Shown here in pieces: positions 28,003 to 36,430 of a stretch of 64,000 nucleotides of DNA (its first letter is position 1; the number at the start of each line of letters is the position of its first letter). The notes beneath the pieces are model-generated. The model did no database searches, had not been told where the DNA came from, and worked only from the letters and a program-made list of their open reading frames with translations. Source of the DNA: G963422595 sp963422595 (GTDB lineage: Bacteria; Pseudomonadota; Gammaproteobacteria; UBA4575); NCBI GenBank assembly GCA_963422595.1, contig OY730298.1, positions 1,116,001-1,180,000 on the forward strand, given 5' to 3'. Position numbers and translations under genes: made by a program.

Positions 28003-28265
28003 TGTTGCCTCCTGATGTCGGAGGCCGCGACCATCGCGACCTTTCGTGTGGCCGCTCATGCGCAGGAGGCTACGACTTGCACCCATGGTCGGAATATATG
28101 GAGAAGCGTGCTCGCACGCTTGCTGGTCTATGGCTTGCTGACGCAAAGCATAGGTCACTTGAAAAGGCCGCAAGTTGTGGTTGGAAGAGACGGAGCGTTA
28201 ACGATGATCGATGCGCATTGGCTGGCAGTCTCGAATCGAGCGAGCCAGCTTGATGAGAAGGAACG

Positions 28266-28383
28266 GCTCACCTTGCAGGTGAGCGTTAAGAAGGAAGTAC
28301 ATTGAGGGGCATTGCATCCCCTCAGAATCAAGAAAAATGACGATTTTCAGCGGAGCCAGACCTTCCGCAATTTTTCTGGATTC
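28266..28383 (+). promoter_or_regulatory. Three stacked stem-loops upstream of ardA
   Basis: The 480-base gap before ardA contains three hairpins: 28266-28284 (GCTCACC/GGTGAGC), 28303-28324 (TGAGGGG/CCCCTCA), and a long one at 28325-28383 whose 14-base arms pair with one mismatch and enclose an inner stem GCGGA/TCCGC. Conjugative plasmids are known to express ardA early from folded single-strand promoters; this could be such an element or a structured RNA leader. Overlapping short frames at 28002-28305 do not look like convincing genes. Confidence 0.4.
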
Positions 28384-28484
28384 TTTCACCCCCGCCTAGT
28401 CGGCCTAGTCGCCATAGGTTCATGAGCAGCGCACCACAAGCGGTGCTTGTAAGAACTTCAACAGCGAATTCAGGAGCAAAGGCA

Positions 28485-28946
28485 ATGAGTGAAGAAATCA
28501 GAATTTATGTGGCAGACTTTGCAGCTTATAACAACGGAAAATTACACGGCGTATGGATTAATGCCAGTGATGATCTGGACGACATCCAGGAACAGATTAA
28601 TAAGATGCTGGCAGAAAGCCCGGAGGGGTTCGCCGAAGAGTACGCGATTCACGACTATGAAGGTTTTAGCGGTTACTCAGTCAGCGAATACGACGGCATC
28701 CAGCCAGTGCATGAAGTGGCGTGTTTCGTCGAAGATGCCAGAAAAGCTGCTGAAGAAAATTATTCCGGCTGTTACAAGTCTCTCGCAGATTACGCCGAGG
28801 AACTGACCGAAGACACCAGCCAGATTCCTGAAAATCTCGCCTACTATATCGACTATGAGCGCATGGGGCGCGATATGGAATTGAGCGGCGATATTTACAC
28901 CATCGAAACAGCTTATGAAGAGGTGCACGTGTTCTGGAGTCATTAA
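28485..28946 (+). CDS. ardA: Antirestriction protein ArdA
   Basis: This is a 153-residue acidic protein. RIYVADFAAYNNGKLHGVWINA is the classic ArdA opening, followed by EEYAIHDYEGF and the acidic carboxy half ending YEEVHVFWSH. ArdA dimers mimic B-form DNA and block type I restriction enzymes, protecting incoming conjugative DNA. I chose ATG 28485 because AGGAG lies 8 bases before it; a longer frame opens at 28422 without a site. Its presence beside a relaxase remnant supports a conjugative or mobilisable origin for the island. It is a curious neighbour for several restriction systems. Confidence 0.9.
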   Translation: MSEEIRIYVADFAAYNNGKLHGVWINASDDLDDIQEQINKMLAESPEGFAEEYAIHDYEGFSGYSVSEYDGIQPVHEVACFVEDARKAAEENYSGCYKSLADYAEELTEDTSQIPENLAYYIDYERMGRDMELSGDIYTIETAYEEVHVFWSH

Positions 28947-28990
28947 GAAATCGGCGCTGCCGGGTTGCCCGGCAGCGCGCAGTTAACTTG

Positions 28991-30292
28991 CTACAGTTGC
29001 ACTACTGACTTAGAAGGTTGGTCGGTTTTAATACCGAAATCCTGCTGGAGACTACCCCAGTGACTTTTTAACCCCTCTTTGTGTGCTTCATCCACGGGTA
29101 AATCTTTCAGAGCATCTGGCCAGAGAGAGCGGGCTTTGTCCATCACATCATCCAGATGTGGCTTTATCGCCCGCCAGGGGATATCCGCTCTGTCGGCCCA
29201 GGACTGAAAATTGGCTGTTGTTACTGCACACCATTCTTTGGTTTTGCCAAGGTTGAGCGCGTATTTTTTCTCGTCTTCAATGTAGACGCTTGTTGTTACG
29301 ATGTCGTAGGCAGGTGAAAGCCGAGGCGTTATCTGATCCTGATACAGCAGGCTCCAGTTCTTGAGATGCGCATCGCCATTGGCGAGTAATATGTTGACCA
29401 GTAACCGGCGAGCTAATTGCTGGGCATCGGTCAGACCGTCGCCGGAAAACTCGTAAATCACCCTGCCGATTTGCTCGTAGCTTGCGGAGTCATATTTTTC
29501 GTGCGGATATTTCACCAGTATCTGCGCAAAGTCTTCCATGTGTATGCGCTCATTGCCCTGGCGATCAAATCGCTTGATGGCGAATGCCCGCTGTTCATCA
29601 GGCAGGTTGATTTGCGGGAGATTATCGAGCTTATCCAGGTCAACCAGTTTGATTTCTGGAATATCGACGCCCACCATCGCCGCTAAAGACATGGCGGTAT
29701 ATTCATTGAATGGTACGTTCCTATGCTTGGTGGATGGCATTTTGATAATCCAGTCACCCAGGGCGTCACCCTTTGACAGACTGTAGCGTCCGTCTTTTTC
29801 CTTCATTGAAAACTTCATTTGGACGCCCGCCAGTGAAAACTTATTTTCCTGGTCGCCTTTTTTGAACTTCATAGCCTTCGCTCTCCCGTGCGTTGTTAAA
29901 ACGCTATCAGGTACATCGTCGGGCTCCATTGGAGTGGCGACTAATGCGCCTGGTAAATCTTCGCCCAAATACGAAAAAATGTGGAACTCGTTATCGACAT
30001 GGACTTTCAGCCCTTGTGCAATCAGTTCGCGCAGAGAACCTTCCGGCAACAGGTTTGATAGGACGGGATGCAGTCGTTGATTCCTCGCCCACAGCTCGGA
30101 CAGGATTTTTTCAGCGCGCGGAAAACTGGGATGGGTAATCAGGCTGAAGGTGGGTCGACCAGGGTCGCCAGTAAATTCCTCGGCAAAGCTCAAGACATTG
30201 CGGCCATTATTAAAACCCGCCAGATAGCCGACCAACCGGCCATGCAGTGTTAGCTGAAGGACGTTTACTTCATCACTATTTTCTGTGCTCAT
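28991..30292 (-). CDS. hipA: HipA-type serine/threonine kinase toxin
   Basis: This is a 433-residue protein of the HipA family. The amino-terminal subdomain shows RLVGYLAGFNNGRNVLSFAEEF, the ATP region KFSLAGVQMKFSM, and the catalytic core ILLANGDAHLKNWSLLY (N-D/H-K signature) followed by LSPAYDIVTT, the metal-binding Asp. In E. coli HipA phosphorylates GltX and halts translation, causing persistence. Here it overlaps the upstream hipB by 4 bases, the normal antitoxin-toxin order. Both are on the minus strand. The frame is intact. Confidence 0.93.
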   Translation of the reverse strand: MSTENSDEVNVLQLTLHGRLVGYLAGFNNGRNVLSFAEEFTGDPGRPTFSLITHPSFPRAEKILSELWARNQRLHPVLSNLLPEGSLRELIAQGLKVHVDNEFHIFSYLGEDLPGALVATPMEPDDVPDSVLTTHGRAKAMKFKKGDQENKFSLAGVQMKFSMKEKDGRYSLSKGDALGDWIIKMPSTKHRNVPFNEYTAMSLAAMVGVDIPEIKLVDLDKLDNLPQINLPDEQRAFAIKRFDRQGNERIHMEDFAQILVKYPHEKYDSASYEQIGRVIYEFSGDGLTDAQQLARRLLVNILLANGDAHLKNWSLLYQDQITPRLSPAYDIVTTSVYIEDEKKYALNLGKTKEWCAVTTANFQSWADRADIPWRAIKPHLDDVMDKARSLWPDALKDLPVDEAHKEGLKSHWGSLQQDFGIKTDQPSKSVVQL

Positions 30293-30612
30293 TCGTCATC
30301 CCCCAGCATGTTTTTCCAGGGGTCATCGGATAAGCACTTTTTCTCATCGGTGCTGGATGCTTTTGCCGGTGGGATATCGACGGTCTCACCTTCCAGAACT
30401 GTCTTTACCGCCTGTAGTTTCTCCTGCGGGATCAGCAAGATTTCGCTGTTCAGACCCTTGGCAATGAGTTCCAGGGTATCCAGTCCGGGATTACCTTTGG
30501 ATTCGAGGCGCTGGTATTGCTGGCGTGATATACCGACGCGCAGCAGCATATCGTGCTGTTTCAGCTCTAGCTGTACCCGGCGGTTTTTGAGTTGATCTAA
30601 TAGTGACTTCAT
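30289..30612 (-). CDS. hipB: HipB-type HTH antitoxin
   Basis: This is a 107-residue protein with a Cro/CI helix-turn-helix: LKQHDMLLRVGISRQQYQRLESKGNPGLDTLELIAKGLN. I take ATG 30612 (MKSLLDQLKN); the frame is open 22 residues further upstream, but that part overlaps the operators. HipB neutralises HipA and represses the operon by binding operator repeats, which are visible immediately upstream. The carboxy tail (DDPWKNMLGDDE) is acidic and reaches into the hipA start. Confidence 0.9.
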   Translation of the reverse strand: MKSLLDQLKNRRVQLELKQHDMLLRVGISRQQYQRLESKGNPGLDTLELIAKGLNSEILLIPQEKLQAVKTVLEGETVDIPPAKASSTDEKKCLSDDPWKNMLGDDE

Positions 30613-30615
30613 AAT

Positions 30616-30739
30616 GAAACATATATGTTGCTTTAACTCTAATAGAAACATATTAGTTGCTGTTTTCAAATAAGACAACAGATATATTGCTTCTTGGTAT
30701 TATTCTGATTAAAACCAGAAAAAGCAACATATATATTTC
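30616..30739 (-). promoter_or_regulatory. HipB operator repeats (three copies)
   Basis: Three related 16-base sites occur upstream of hipB: 30616-30631 (GAAACATATATGTTGC), 30645-30660 (GAAACATATTAGTTGC) and 30724-30739 (GCAACATATATATTTC). The first is a near-perfect palindrome around ATATAT. A fourth, weaker match (CAACAGATATATTGC) lies near 30678. Such spaced palindromes are typical of cooperative HipB binding and autoregulation. Confidence 0.65.
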
Positions 30740-30874
30740 TTTATTGTGAGTCCGGCAGAAAGGTTGCTGAGCTGTTGTGCATATATTCGCTTATTGTGTA
30801 GTTGGATTGTTCGCGGTTGGCGCTTAGAGTGCGAATTGTCAGTTCAGCTGTAGAAAAGGCGTGAAAAACGATTA

Positions 30875-31201
30875 TTATCCATGAAAAAGCATTACGGGCG
30901 GGTGTTCTCTGTTAAGAATTTCCTGAATTGAAGCAGGCAGATAAATTTGTGGATCGTCATAGCCAATCACAAATTCAAGGTTATTACGCAGCATATACTC
31001 GACACCCTCCTTCACAATCGAAAAGATGATTGTGTTGTGTGGGCCCCATCGGGAATACTTAACCTCGTACCCGGAGTTTTCCAGAATTGTGGCGACGACC
31101 TGAGTTTGCACTTGGCCATCACCATCATCGTATCCAAATTTGGCAAAGGCCTCGCGCCAGTGGAAGCAGTTGCCACAATGAGCACATTTATTCTGTACCA
31201 T
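30875..31201 (-). CDS. Hypothetical protein with amino-terminal Cys motif
   Basis: This is a 108-residue protein. The start CAHCGNCFHW carries a CxxCxxC that could bind a metal, followed by a mixed alpha/beta region (VVATILENSGYEVKYSRWGPHNTIIFSIV). I do not recognise the family. It lies 21 bases after the relaxase remnant on the same strand and may belong to the mobilisation unit. A 260-base gap separates it from the hip operators; I see nothing clear in that gap. Confidence 0.45.
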   Translation of the reverse strand: MVQNKCAHCGNCFHWREAFAKFGYDDGDGQVQTQVVATILENSGYEVKYSRWGPHNTIIFSIVKEGVEYMLRNNLEFVIGYDDPQIYLPASIQEILNREHPPVMLFHG

Positions 31202-31222
31202 TTTTTCATCCTTTCTGCGTGT

Positions 31223-31774
31223 TTAAAGTTCGTGGTCAAGATCGTCATCCAAGTTAAACCCATCAAAACCGTAGTCAGTCTTGTGGTCTTTATCGCGGGA
31301 TTTACTGTGCTCCTTTGAGTGAAAGCTTTCTCTCTCGTAGCTTTTAAGGTGGGACATATCACGCATGATCTCCTGCCTTTCCAGATCATGCCGAACACGT
31401 AATTCATTCATCGTGATTTGTAAGGACTGGCGCTCGCCGAGCTGCGCCTGAATCAGGTTTTCACGTTCCTTTTGGTCACGTAGATAGGCCTTCCAGGTTT
31501 CCTGCTCGTTGCGTTTTCTGGTTTTCCAGTAACGGCCATTGAGCTTATCCCAGATGTCTTTAAAGCCTTTACGGATACGTGAGCTTCTCTGCACTTCTTC
31601 TTTTTGCCAGCGTTCCTGTAACTCCCGTTTGATGTCGATGGCCTTGCGCCCAATACGCATGGCCTGCTGCCATTCGGCACCGGTATAGTTCAGGGGATTG
31701 CCGCGAGCCTTGTCCCGGAATCCATCTGGCATCTTCCAGCCATGTTCCAGGTAGAGTGATTTGAATACATCCAT
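31223..31774 (-). pseudogene. Carboxy-terminal remnant of a relaxase/mobilisation protein
   Basis: This is a 183-residue frame starting DVFKSLYLEHGWKMPDGFRDKARGNPLNYTGAEWQQAMRIGRK. That pattern (HGW..P.GF....NPLN.T..EWQQA.R) is typical of the region just after the nuclease domain in MobA/VirD2-like relaxases of mobilisable islands. The rest is a highly charged coiled coil ending in an acidic/His-rich tail. The tyrosine and HUH nuclease motifs are missing and no coding continuity is seen beyond 31774, so the amino half is lost. It suggests the island was once mobilised by a conjugative helper. Confidence 0.6.
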
Positions 31775-31963
31775 CAGTCAAGCTAACCAGAGGGTCTATG
31801 GCTTGGGGTAACATTATAATTGGTGGGATTATTGGTGGCGGAGTAGATGCCAGTACGGATGCCCATTGGGAGATGGTCGACTCCATTTCAATCCATCGCA
31901 AGACGTGTTATGGAAAATAATTAGTGAAAAGAACCAGTGGCTAAAATGATGTGCTTGGGTATT

Positions 31964-32257
31964 TCAATTACTTTTCTCATTAAATTCTAAGTTTGAGCAC
32001 TGTTCAAGACGGGCATGTTGAAGGCCAGGCTTAACAGCATACCGGCTCGGGACAGCACGCATCAGTGCGATCACCGCATTCAAATAGTCTTTGAATTTGG
32101 GATGCTCTATCGGGCTTGTTGGACTATTGGCCAACATTGAAGAGCGAATGGGGAAGATTTGATGCTGGAGAAAACCAGTACCCACGGGGTACTGTTGATC
32201 ATAAGGAGAGAATTTGCTGAAGTGCCAAAGTCTGCCATCCATTGATTTGGTAACATA
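31964..32257 (-). other. Gap between relaxase remnant and secreted-peptide gene; possible small ORF
   Basis: About 530 bases (31775-32309) hold no confident gene. A minus-strand frame ending at 31964 gives polar, protein-like sequence (SMDGRLWHFSKFSPYDQQYPVGTG..., FKDYLNAVIALMRAVPSRY) open up to 32335, but it lacks a good ribosome site and overlaps the start of the next plus-strand gene. It could be a decayed gene. I give it low weight. Confidence 0.2.
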
Positions 32258-32309
32258 GAGGTAAGAGTGAAGGCGAACTTTTTTGAGGCTAACAAATGAG
32301 GATTTTACT

Positions 32310-32585
32310 ATGAAACATTTATTTTTAATTAGCACGTTAATGTTTGGTGCAGCAATGGCCTGTGATAAGTACGGTCAAGACATCATGGATTGTACCTATG
32401 AGGATATTTATGGAGAGATAGAACTGGTTCAACCCACTGCTAGTTATGAGCGGAATTCAAGCAGCTCATATCAGCATTATCTTGAACCGAGAAGGCCTAT
32501 GTCTGAATATGAATTACTACAAGAGTCCAGGTGCAGGTGGGAGTGGAACGATGATGGTAGCTATGGGGAGACTTTTAGCTGCTAA
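32310..32585 (+). CDS. Small secreted protein
   Basis: This is a 91-residue protein starting at ATG 32310 (an upstream in-frame start at 32283 is less likely because a signal peptide begins at MKHLFLISTLMFGAAMA). The mature part is short, Ser/Tyr/Glu-rich with four cysteines (CDKYGQDIMDC, CRWEWNDDGS...SC), which could form two disulphides. The family is unknown. The stop overlaps the start of the following class II synthetase-like gene (TAATG), so the two are translated together. Confidence 0.5.
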   Translation: MKHLFLISTLMFGAAMACDKYGQDIMDCTYEDIYGEIELVQPTASYERNSSSSYQHYLEPRRPMSEYELLQESRCRWEWNDDGSYGETFSC

Positions 32586-32947
32586 TGTCTACTGAAATCC
32601 TACTTGCGAGGGCGAATATTTTACACGCTATACGTTCTCATTTTGAGGATGCGAGCGGTAAACATTACGCCCTTGAAATCTGTACCCCTGGAATACTTCC
32701 GCAGCAAGAAAGTTACTTTGAAGTAATCAGGCTGGCTGGGTACGACAAGAAACCGTGGGCAAGAGAGACTGGATTAGCACACCAGAGCGACATGAATATG
32801 CGTTATTCAGCGTTAAAGTATAAAAGTGATATGTACCAGGTCTCTCACTGTTTCCGCGCTGAAACCGAAGACAGAGCACATCTAAGGGACTTCCAGATGT
32901 TGGAGATAATAAGGATAAACAGAAGTTATCAGGAAATTTCTCTATGA
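32585..32947 (+). CDS. Truncated class II aminoacyl-tRNA-synthetase-like protein
   Basis: This is a 120-residue protein. RANILHAIRSHFEDASGKHYALEICTPGI resembles motif 1 and the following strand of class II Lys/Asp/Asn-type synthetases and EpmA, and YQVSHCFRAETEDRAHLRDFQMLEI resembles motif 2 (FRxE...H..EF.MLE). The carboxy half with motif 3, needed for ATP binding, is absent: the frame stops at 32947 just before the fadE block. It is either a broken gene at the island edge or a minimal paralogue. Coupling to a secreted-peptide gene hints at a peptide-modifying role, a speculation. Confidence 0.5.
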   Translation: MSTEILLARANILHAIRSHFEDASGKHYALEICTPGILPQQESYFEVIRLAGYDKKPWARETGLAHQSDMNMRYSALKYKSDMYQVSHCFRAETEDRAHLRDFQMLEIIRINRSYQEISL

Positions 32948-33008
32948 AAAAGATACCCTATAATTTCTCATGCAACCCAAACCCCTTAATTTGCAGGAAT
33001 AATTGCTA

Positions 33009-35456
33009 ATGGCATTGCTGATTTGGTTACTGGCACTGAGCGGCTTAGCGTTTGGTTTGTCCAGAGCGAAATGGTCGTTTTTCACCTGGACGCTGGTGCT
33101 GGGTGGCGCACTGTTATCGCTGACCATCTTTGGCTTCCTGGATATAGTGGCAGCTTTGATTATTTGGCCGCTTTTCATCTTATTGGCGTTAATGAACGCC
33201 CCCGATCTGCGTGTCAAATACCTAAGTGAACCCATGTTTAACTACATTAAAAAGGTGTTGCCATCCATATCAGACACCGAACGTGCGGCCATTGAAGCGG
33301 GCACGGCATGGTGGGAAGCCGAGCTGTTCCAGGGCAATCCGGATTGGCAACGACTACTGGGACATAAGACCTCCGAACTATCCACTGAAGAACAAGCTTT
33401 CATGGACGGGCCGGTGGAAGAATTTTGTCAGATGATTGACGACTGGAAAGTTACCCACGAACTCAACGACTTGCCGTCAGAAGCCTGGGAATTTCTTAAG
33501 CACAATAAATTCTTTGGCATGATCATTCCGAAAAAATACGGCGGTTTGGAATTTTCTGCTATGGCGCATTCTGCGGTAGTGATGAAAATATCAACTCGCA
33601 GCGTTACTGCGGCGGTGACCGTGATGGTACCCAACTCGCTTGGGCCGGCGGAACTTTTATTGCGCTATGGCAGCGCAGCACAGCAGGATCACTACCTGCC
33701 TCGCCTGGCCACGGGAGAGGATATACCGGGCTTTGCCCTCACCGGGCCATATGCCGGTTCGGATGCTGGAGCGATACCGGATACCGGCATAATCTGTCAA
33801 GGCACGCACGCCGGCAAGCAAGTACTCGGCATACGTCTTAACTGGGAAAAGCGCTACATCACACTAGGCCCGATAGCCACCGTATTAGGGCTGGCGTTTA
33901 AGGCCTATGACCCGGATCGATTGCTGGGTGATCAGGAAGAACTTGGCATCACCTGCGCGTTAATTCCCACGGACACCCCTGGTATCAGCATAGGTAATCG
34001 TCACAACCCGCTGAATTCCAGCTTTCAAAACGGCCCGAACCGGGGGCAGGACGTATTTATCCCGCTCGACTGGATTATTGGCGGACAAGAGCAGATCGGC
34101 AATGGTTGGCGCATGCTGGTGGAATGTCTGGCCGTTGGACGCGGAATTTCGCTGCCGGCCCTAAGTGCCGGAGCCGGAAAATTCGCCGGCTATATGACCG
34201 GTGCCTATAGCCGTATACGCAAGCAGTTTAACGTTCCAATCGGCAAGTTTGAAGGTATAGAAGAAGCACTGGCCAGAATAGGCGGCCTCACCTACATGAT
34301 GGAAGCCGGGCGCCGGCTTACCGCGTCTGCAATTGATCATGGCGAAAAGCCTGCCGTGGTTACTGCCATTCTCAAATACCATAATACCGAAGCGATGCGT
34401 CAGGTAATCAACGACGCCATGGATATCCATGGCGGCAGAGCCATTTGCATGGGTCCGGGTAATTATTTGGCGCGTCTGTATCAATCAATACCGATCAGCA
34501 TTACCGTTGAAGGTGCGAACATACTCACGCGCAGTTTGATTATTTTCGGTCAGGGTGCACTGCGCTGCCATCCACATTTGATAGAAGAGATAACGGCCGT
34601 TTCCGATCCTGATCAGGAGCAAGGCCTGGAACAATTTGATCGTGCCCTATTCAAACATCTTGGCTATGCCGTCTGCAACGGCGCCAGATCATTTCTGTAC
34701 GGGCTAACACGCAGCCGGCTTGCGCCTGCTCCCGTATCAGGGCCTACCAGAGGCTATTTCAAGCGTTTGGCAAGGATGAGCGCCAGCTACTCCTTCATCT
34801 CCGACTTTGCCATGTTATTTTTAGGCGGTGAATTAAAGCGTAAAGAAAAACTCTCGGGGCGGTTTGCCGACGCACTGAGTTTTATGTATTTGTGCTCGGC
34901 GATATTAAAGCAATTTGAAGATGCCCGCCGCCCGCCTGAAGACCTGCCTTTGGTGGAGTGGAGCGCGAAATACTGTCTGTACAACGTACAGCACGCGCTG
35001 GATGAAATCATGCGTAACTTCCCCTCGGTTATGTTTGGACAAATATTACGAGCGATTGTTTTTCCGACGGGCAAAAGTTTGCGTTATCCGAATGACCGGG
35101 TCAGCCACCGGGTCGCAAAGATATTAATCGAGCCCTCGGCAGCCAGAGATCGACTTACCGAAGGAACTTTCACAAGTATAGATGCAAAAGACCCGATTGG
35201 GCGCGTGCAATACGCCTTTCATGCTGTGATTGCAGCACAGGAAGCCGAGCGCAAACTCAAACAGGCGCATATCTCCCCCCCTGAACTGGGTCGCCCGAGT
35301 GCCTGGCTGAAAGATGCCATGGTGCAAGGCGTGATCACGCAACAAGAAGCGGAACTGGTCGCAGAAGCTCACGCCGCCACGCGCGCAGCCATCATGGTAG
35401 ATGATTTTCCATCTACGCATCCACCCGCGCACAAAGCCACTGAGAAAGCTGATTGA
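33009..35456 (+). CDS. fadE: Acyl-CoA dehydrogenase FadE
   Basis: This is a protein of about 815 residues, the length of proteobacterial FadE. It has two amino-terminal hydrophobic segments (residues ~1-65), then an acyl-CoA dehydrogenase core: FFGMIIPKKYGGLEFSAMAHS, FALTGPYAGSDAGAIPDTG (flavin-binding region), and MDIHGGRAICMGPGNYLARLYQ near the carboxy part of the core. It catalyses the first step of beta-oxidation. ATG 33009 is preceded by a TTG at 33003 in frame. It marks the return to core chromosome after the island. Confidence 0.93.
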   Translation: MALLIWLLALSGLAFGLSRAKWSFFTWTLVLGGALLSLTIFGFLDIVAALIIWPLFILLALMNAPDLRVKYLSEPMFNYIKKVLPSISDTERAAIEAGTAWWEAELFQGNPDWQRLLGHKTSELSTEEQAFMDGPVEEFCQMIDDWKVTHELNDLPSEAWEFLKHNKFFGMIIPKKYGGLEFSAMAHSAVVMKISTRSVTAAVTVMVPNSLGPAELLLRYGSAAQQDHYLPRLATGEDIPGFALTGPYAGSDAGAIPDTGIICQGTHAGKQVLGIRLNWEKRYITLGPIATVLGLAFKAYDPDRLLGDQEELGITCALIPTDTPGISIGNRHNPLNSSFQNGPNRGQDVFIPLDWIIGGQEQIGNGWRMLVECLAVGRGISLPALSAGAGKFAGYMTGAYSRIRKQFNVPIGKFEGIEEALARIGGLTYMMEAGRRLTASAIDHGEKPAVVTAILKYHNTEAMRQVINDAMDIHGGRAICMGPGNYLARLYQSIPISITVEGANILTRSLIIFGQGALRCHPHLIEEITAVSDPDQEQGLEQFDRALFKHLGYAVCNGARSFLYGLTRSRLAPAPVSGPTRGYFKRLARMSASYSFISDFAMLFLGGELKRKEKLSGRFADALSFMYLCSAILKQFEDARRPPEDLPLVEWSAKYCLYNVQHALDEIMRNFPSVMFGQILRAIVFPTGKSLRYPNDRVSHRVAKILIEPSAARDRLTEGTFTSIDAKDPIGRVQYAFHAVIAAQEAERKLKQAHISPPELGRPSAWLKDAMVQGVITQQEAELVAEAHAATRAAIMVDDFPSTHPPAHKATEKAD

Positions 35457-36430
35457 GGAAGGTTAAATATGCTCGACAGTAACGTCTCTCATATTAATCA
35501 GCACGCCATATATTCAGTAAAATTGCGCTGATAATAATTATCCTGAATACACACTATCCCATAGTCATATCTTTACTGCATGTAAGTAGGGACAGGCCCC
35601 CGTACCTGTCCAAGGGCTTTTAGAAACCAACACAGGGAACAATCACCGCTGTTCCCTGCCCCCAAACCAACCCTCTCCCTCTGGGAGAGGGCAGGGTGGT
35701 ACCGGTACGGTTTCCGCGCAGGTTTATCCCGCACCAACCAAATCGTCACCGACATGCCGTAGAAAACAACCATCATTCATGGTCATATTCTTTAACTACA
35801 CATTCTTTAAACTACACAAAATCTGGTTGCATTTTTAGCAAAAATGCGATACGATACCCAAGCCTAGCCAAGAAGCAATAGAGACAGCCGGCAACCCAGC
35901 CGGAAATGCCACGCAAGAGATCGCATAGCCAGCACGTGAGCTCTGCTGTAATGCTGTACAAAGCCCCGTTCTGCGTCTGGATGGTGCCGTGTTAGGGTGG
36001 GCAGGGACAGGATAACTGTAAAACAGTTTAACTACGGGCGTAACCCATTCAGGACGCCTGAGGACACAATTAAAGTTAATTGGGACAGCTAGGGACGGAA
36101 TTAATTCTTTTTTGTGGTAAAAATGTTTACAGAGTTGTCCTTGAGTAAACTACGGCGATAGTTCAAACGGTTAAGCTTTGACGCCATTACGTGCTGCATA
36201 AAGTGATGTAAAGCGGGGCTGTATCAGTGCCTGCACCGTCTGGCATTATGGCGAACTGGTGGCAGTAGCAGGCAGCGCAATAGTTAGTGCAGTAACCGGG
36301 TAACTGGCTTGTTGGGCACTACTGAATGAATTACCGCGGTAAGATGTATCCTGCAATAGTGACAGCTAGGGACGGAATTAATTCTTTTTTCGTGGTTAAA
36401 CGCATCTCGCAATGCGGAAAAAATGATTTT
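35457..36430. other. Intergenic region with REP-like hairpins and repeats
   Basis: About 970 bases without a convincing gene. A short frame after fadE (MLDSNVSHIN..., 20 residues) follows a good GAGGAAGG site but is not recognised. Hairpins occur at 35590-35611 (GGACAGG/CCTGTCC) and 35671-35691 (CCCTCTCCC/GGGAGAGGG, a common dispersed bacterial repeat type). The word GGGACAG recurs several times. A separate pair of 30-bp direct repeats is listed on its own. The region probably houses old REP or MITE-like elements. Confidence 0.5.
36084..36390. repeat. Perfect 30-bp direct repeats 277 bp apart
   Basis: A 30-base sequence starting GACAGCTAGGGACGG and ending in ATTCTTTTTT is found at 36084-36113 and again, identical, at 36361-36390. 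The tail of six T residues is part of both. The enclosed 247 bases contain no gene. It may be a small mobile repeat or the residue of a duplication. Confidence 0.65.

Noticed and set aside
28002..28305. Overlapping short frames upstream of ardA as genes
   Set aside because: Two frames overlap, neither resembles a protein family, and the region is dominated by stem-loops.
6351..33000. Integrase or matching attachment repeat for the tRNA-fMet island
   Set aside because: No tyrosine or serine recombinase motif and no second copy of the tRNA 3' end were found, so I do not report an att pair.
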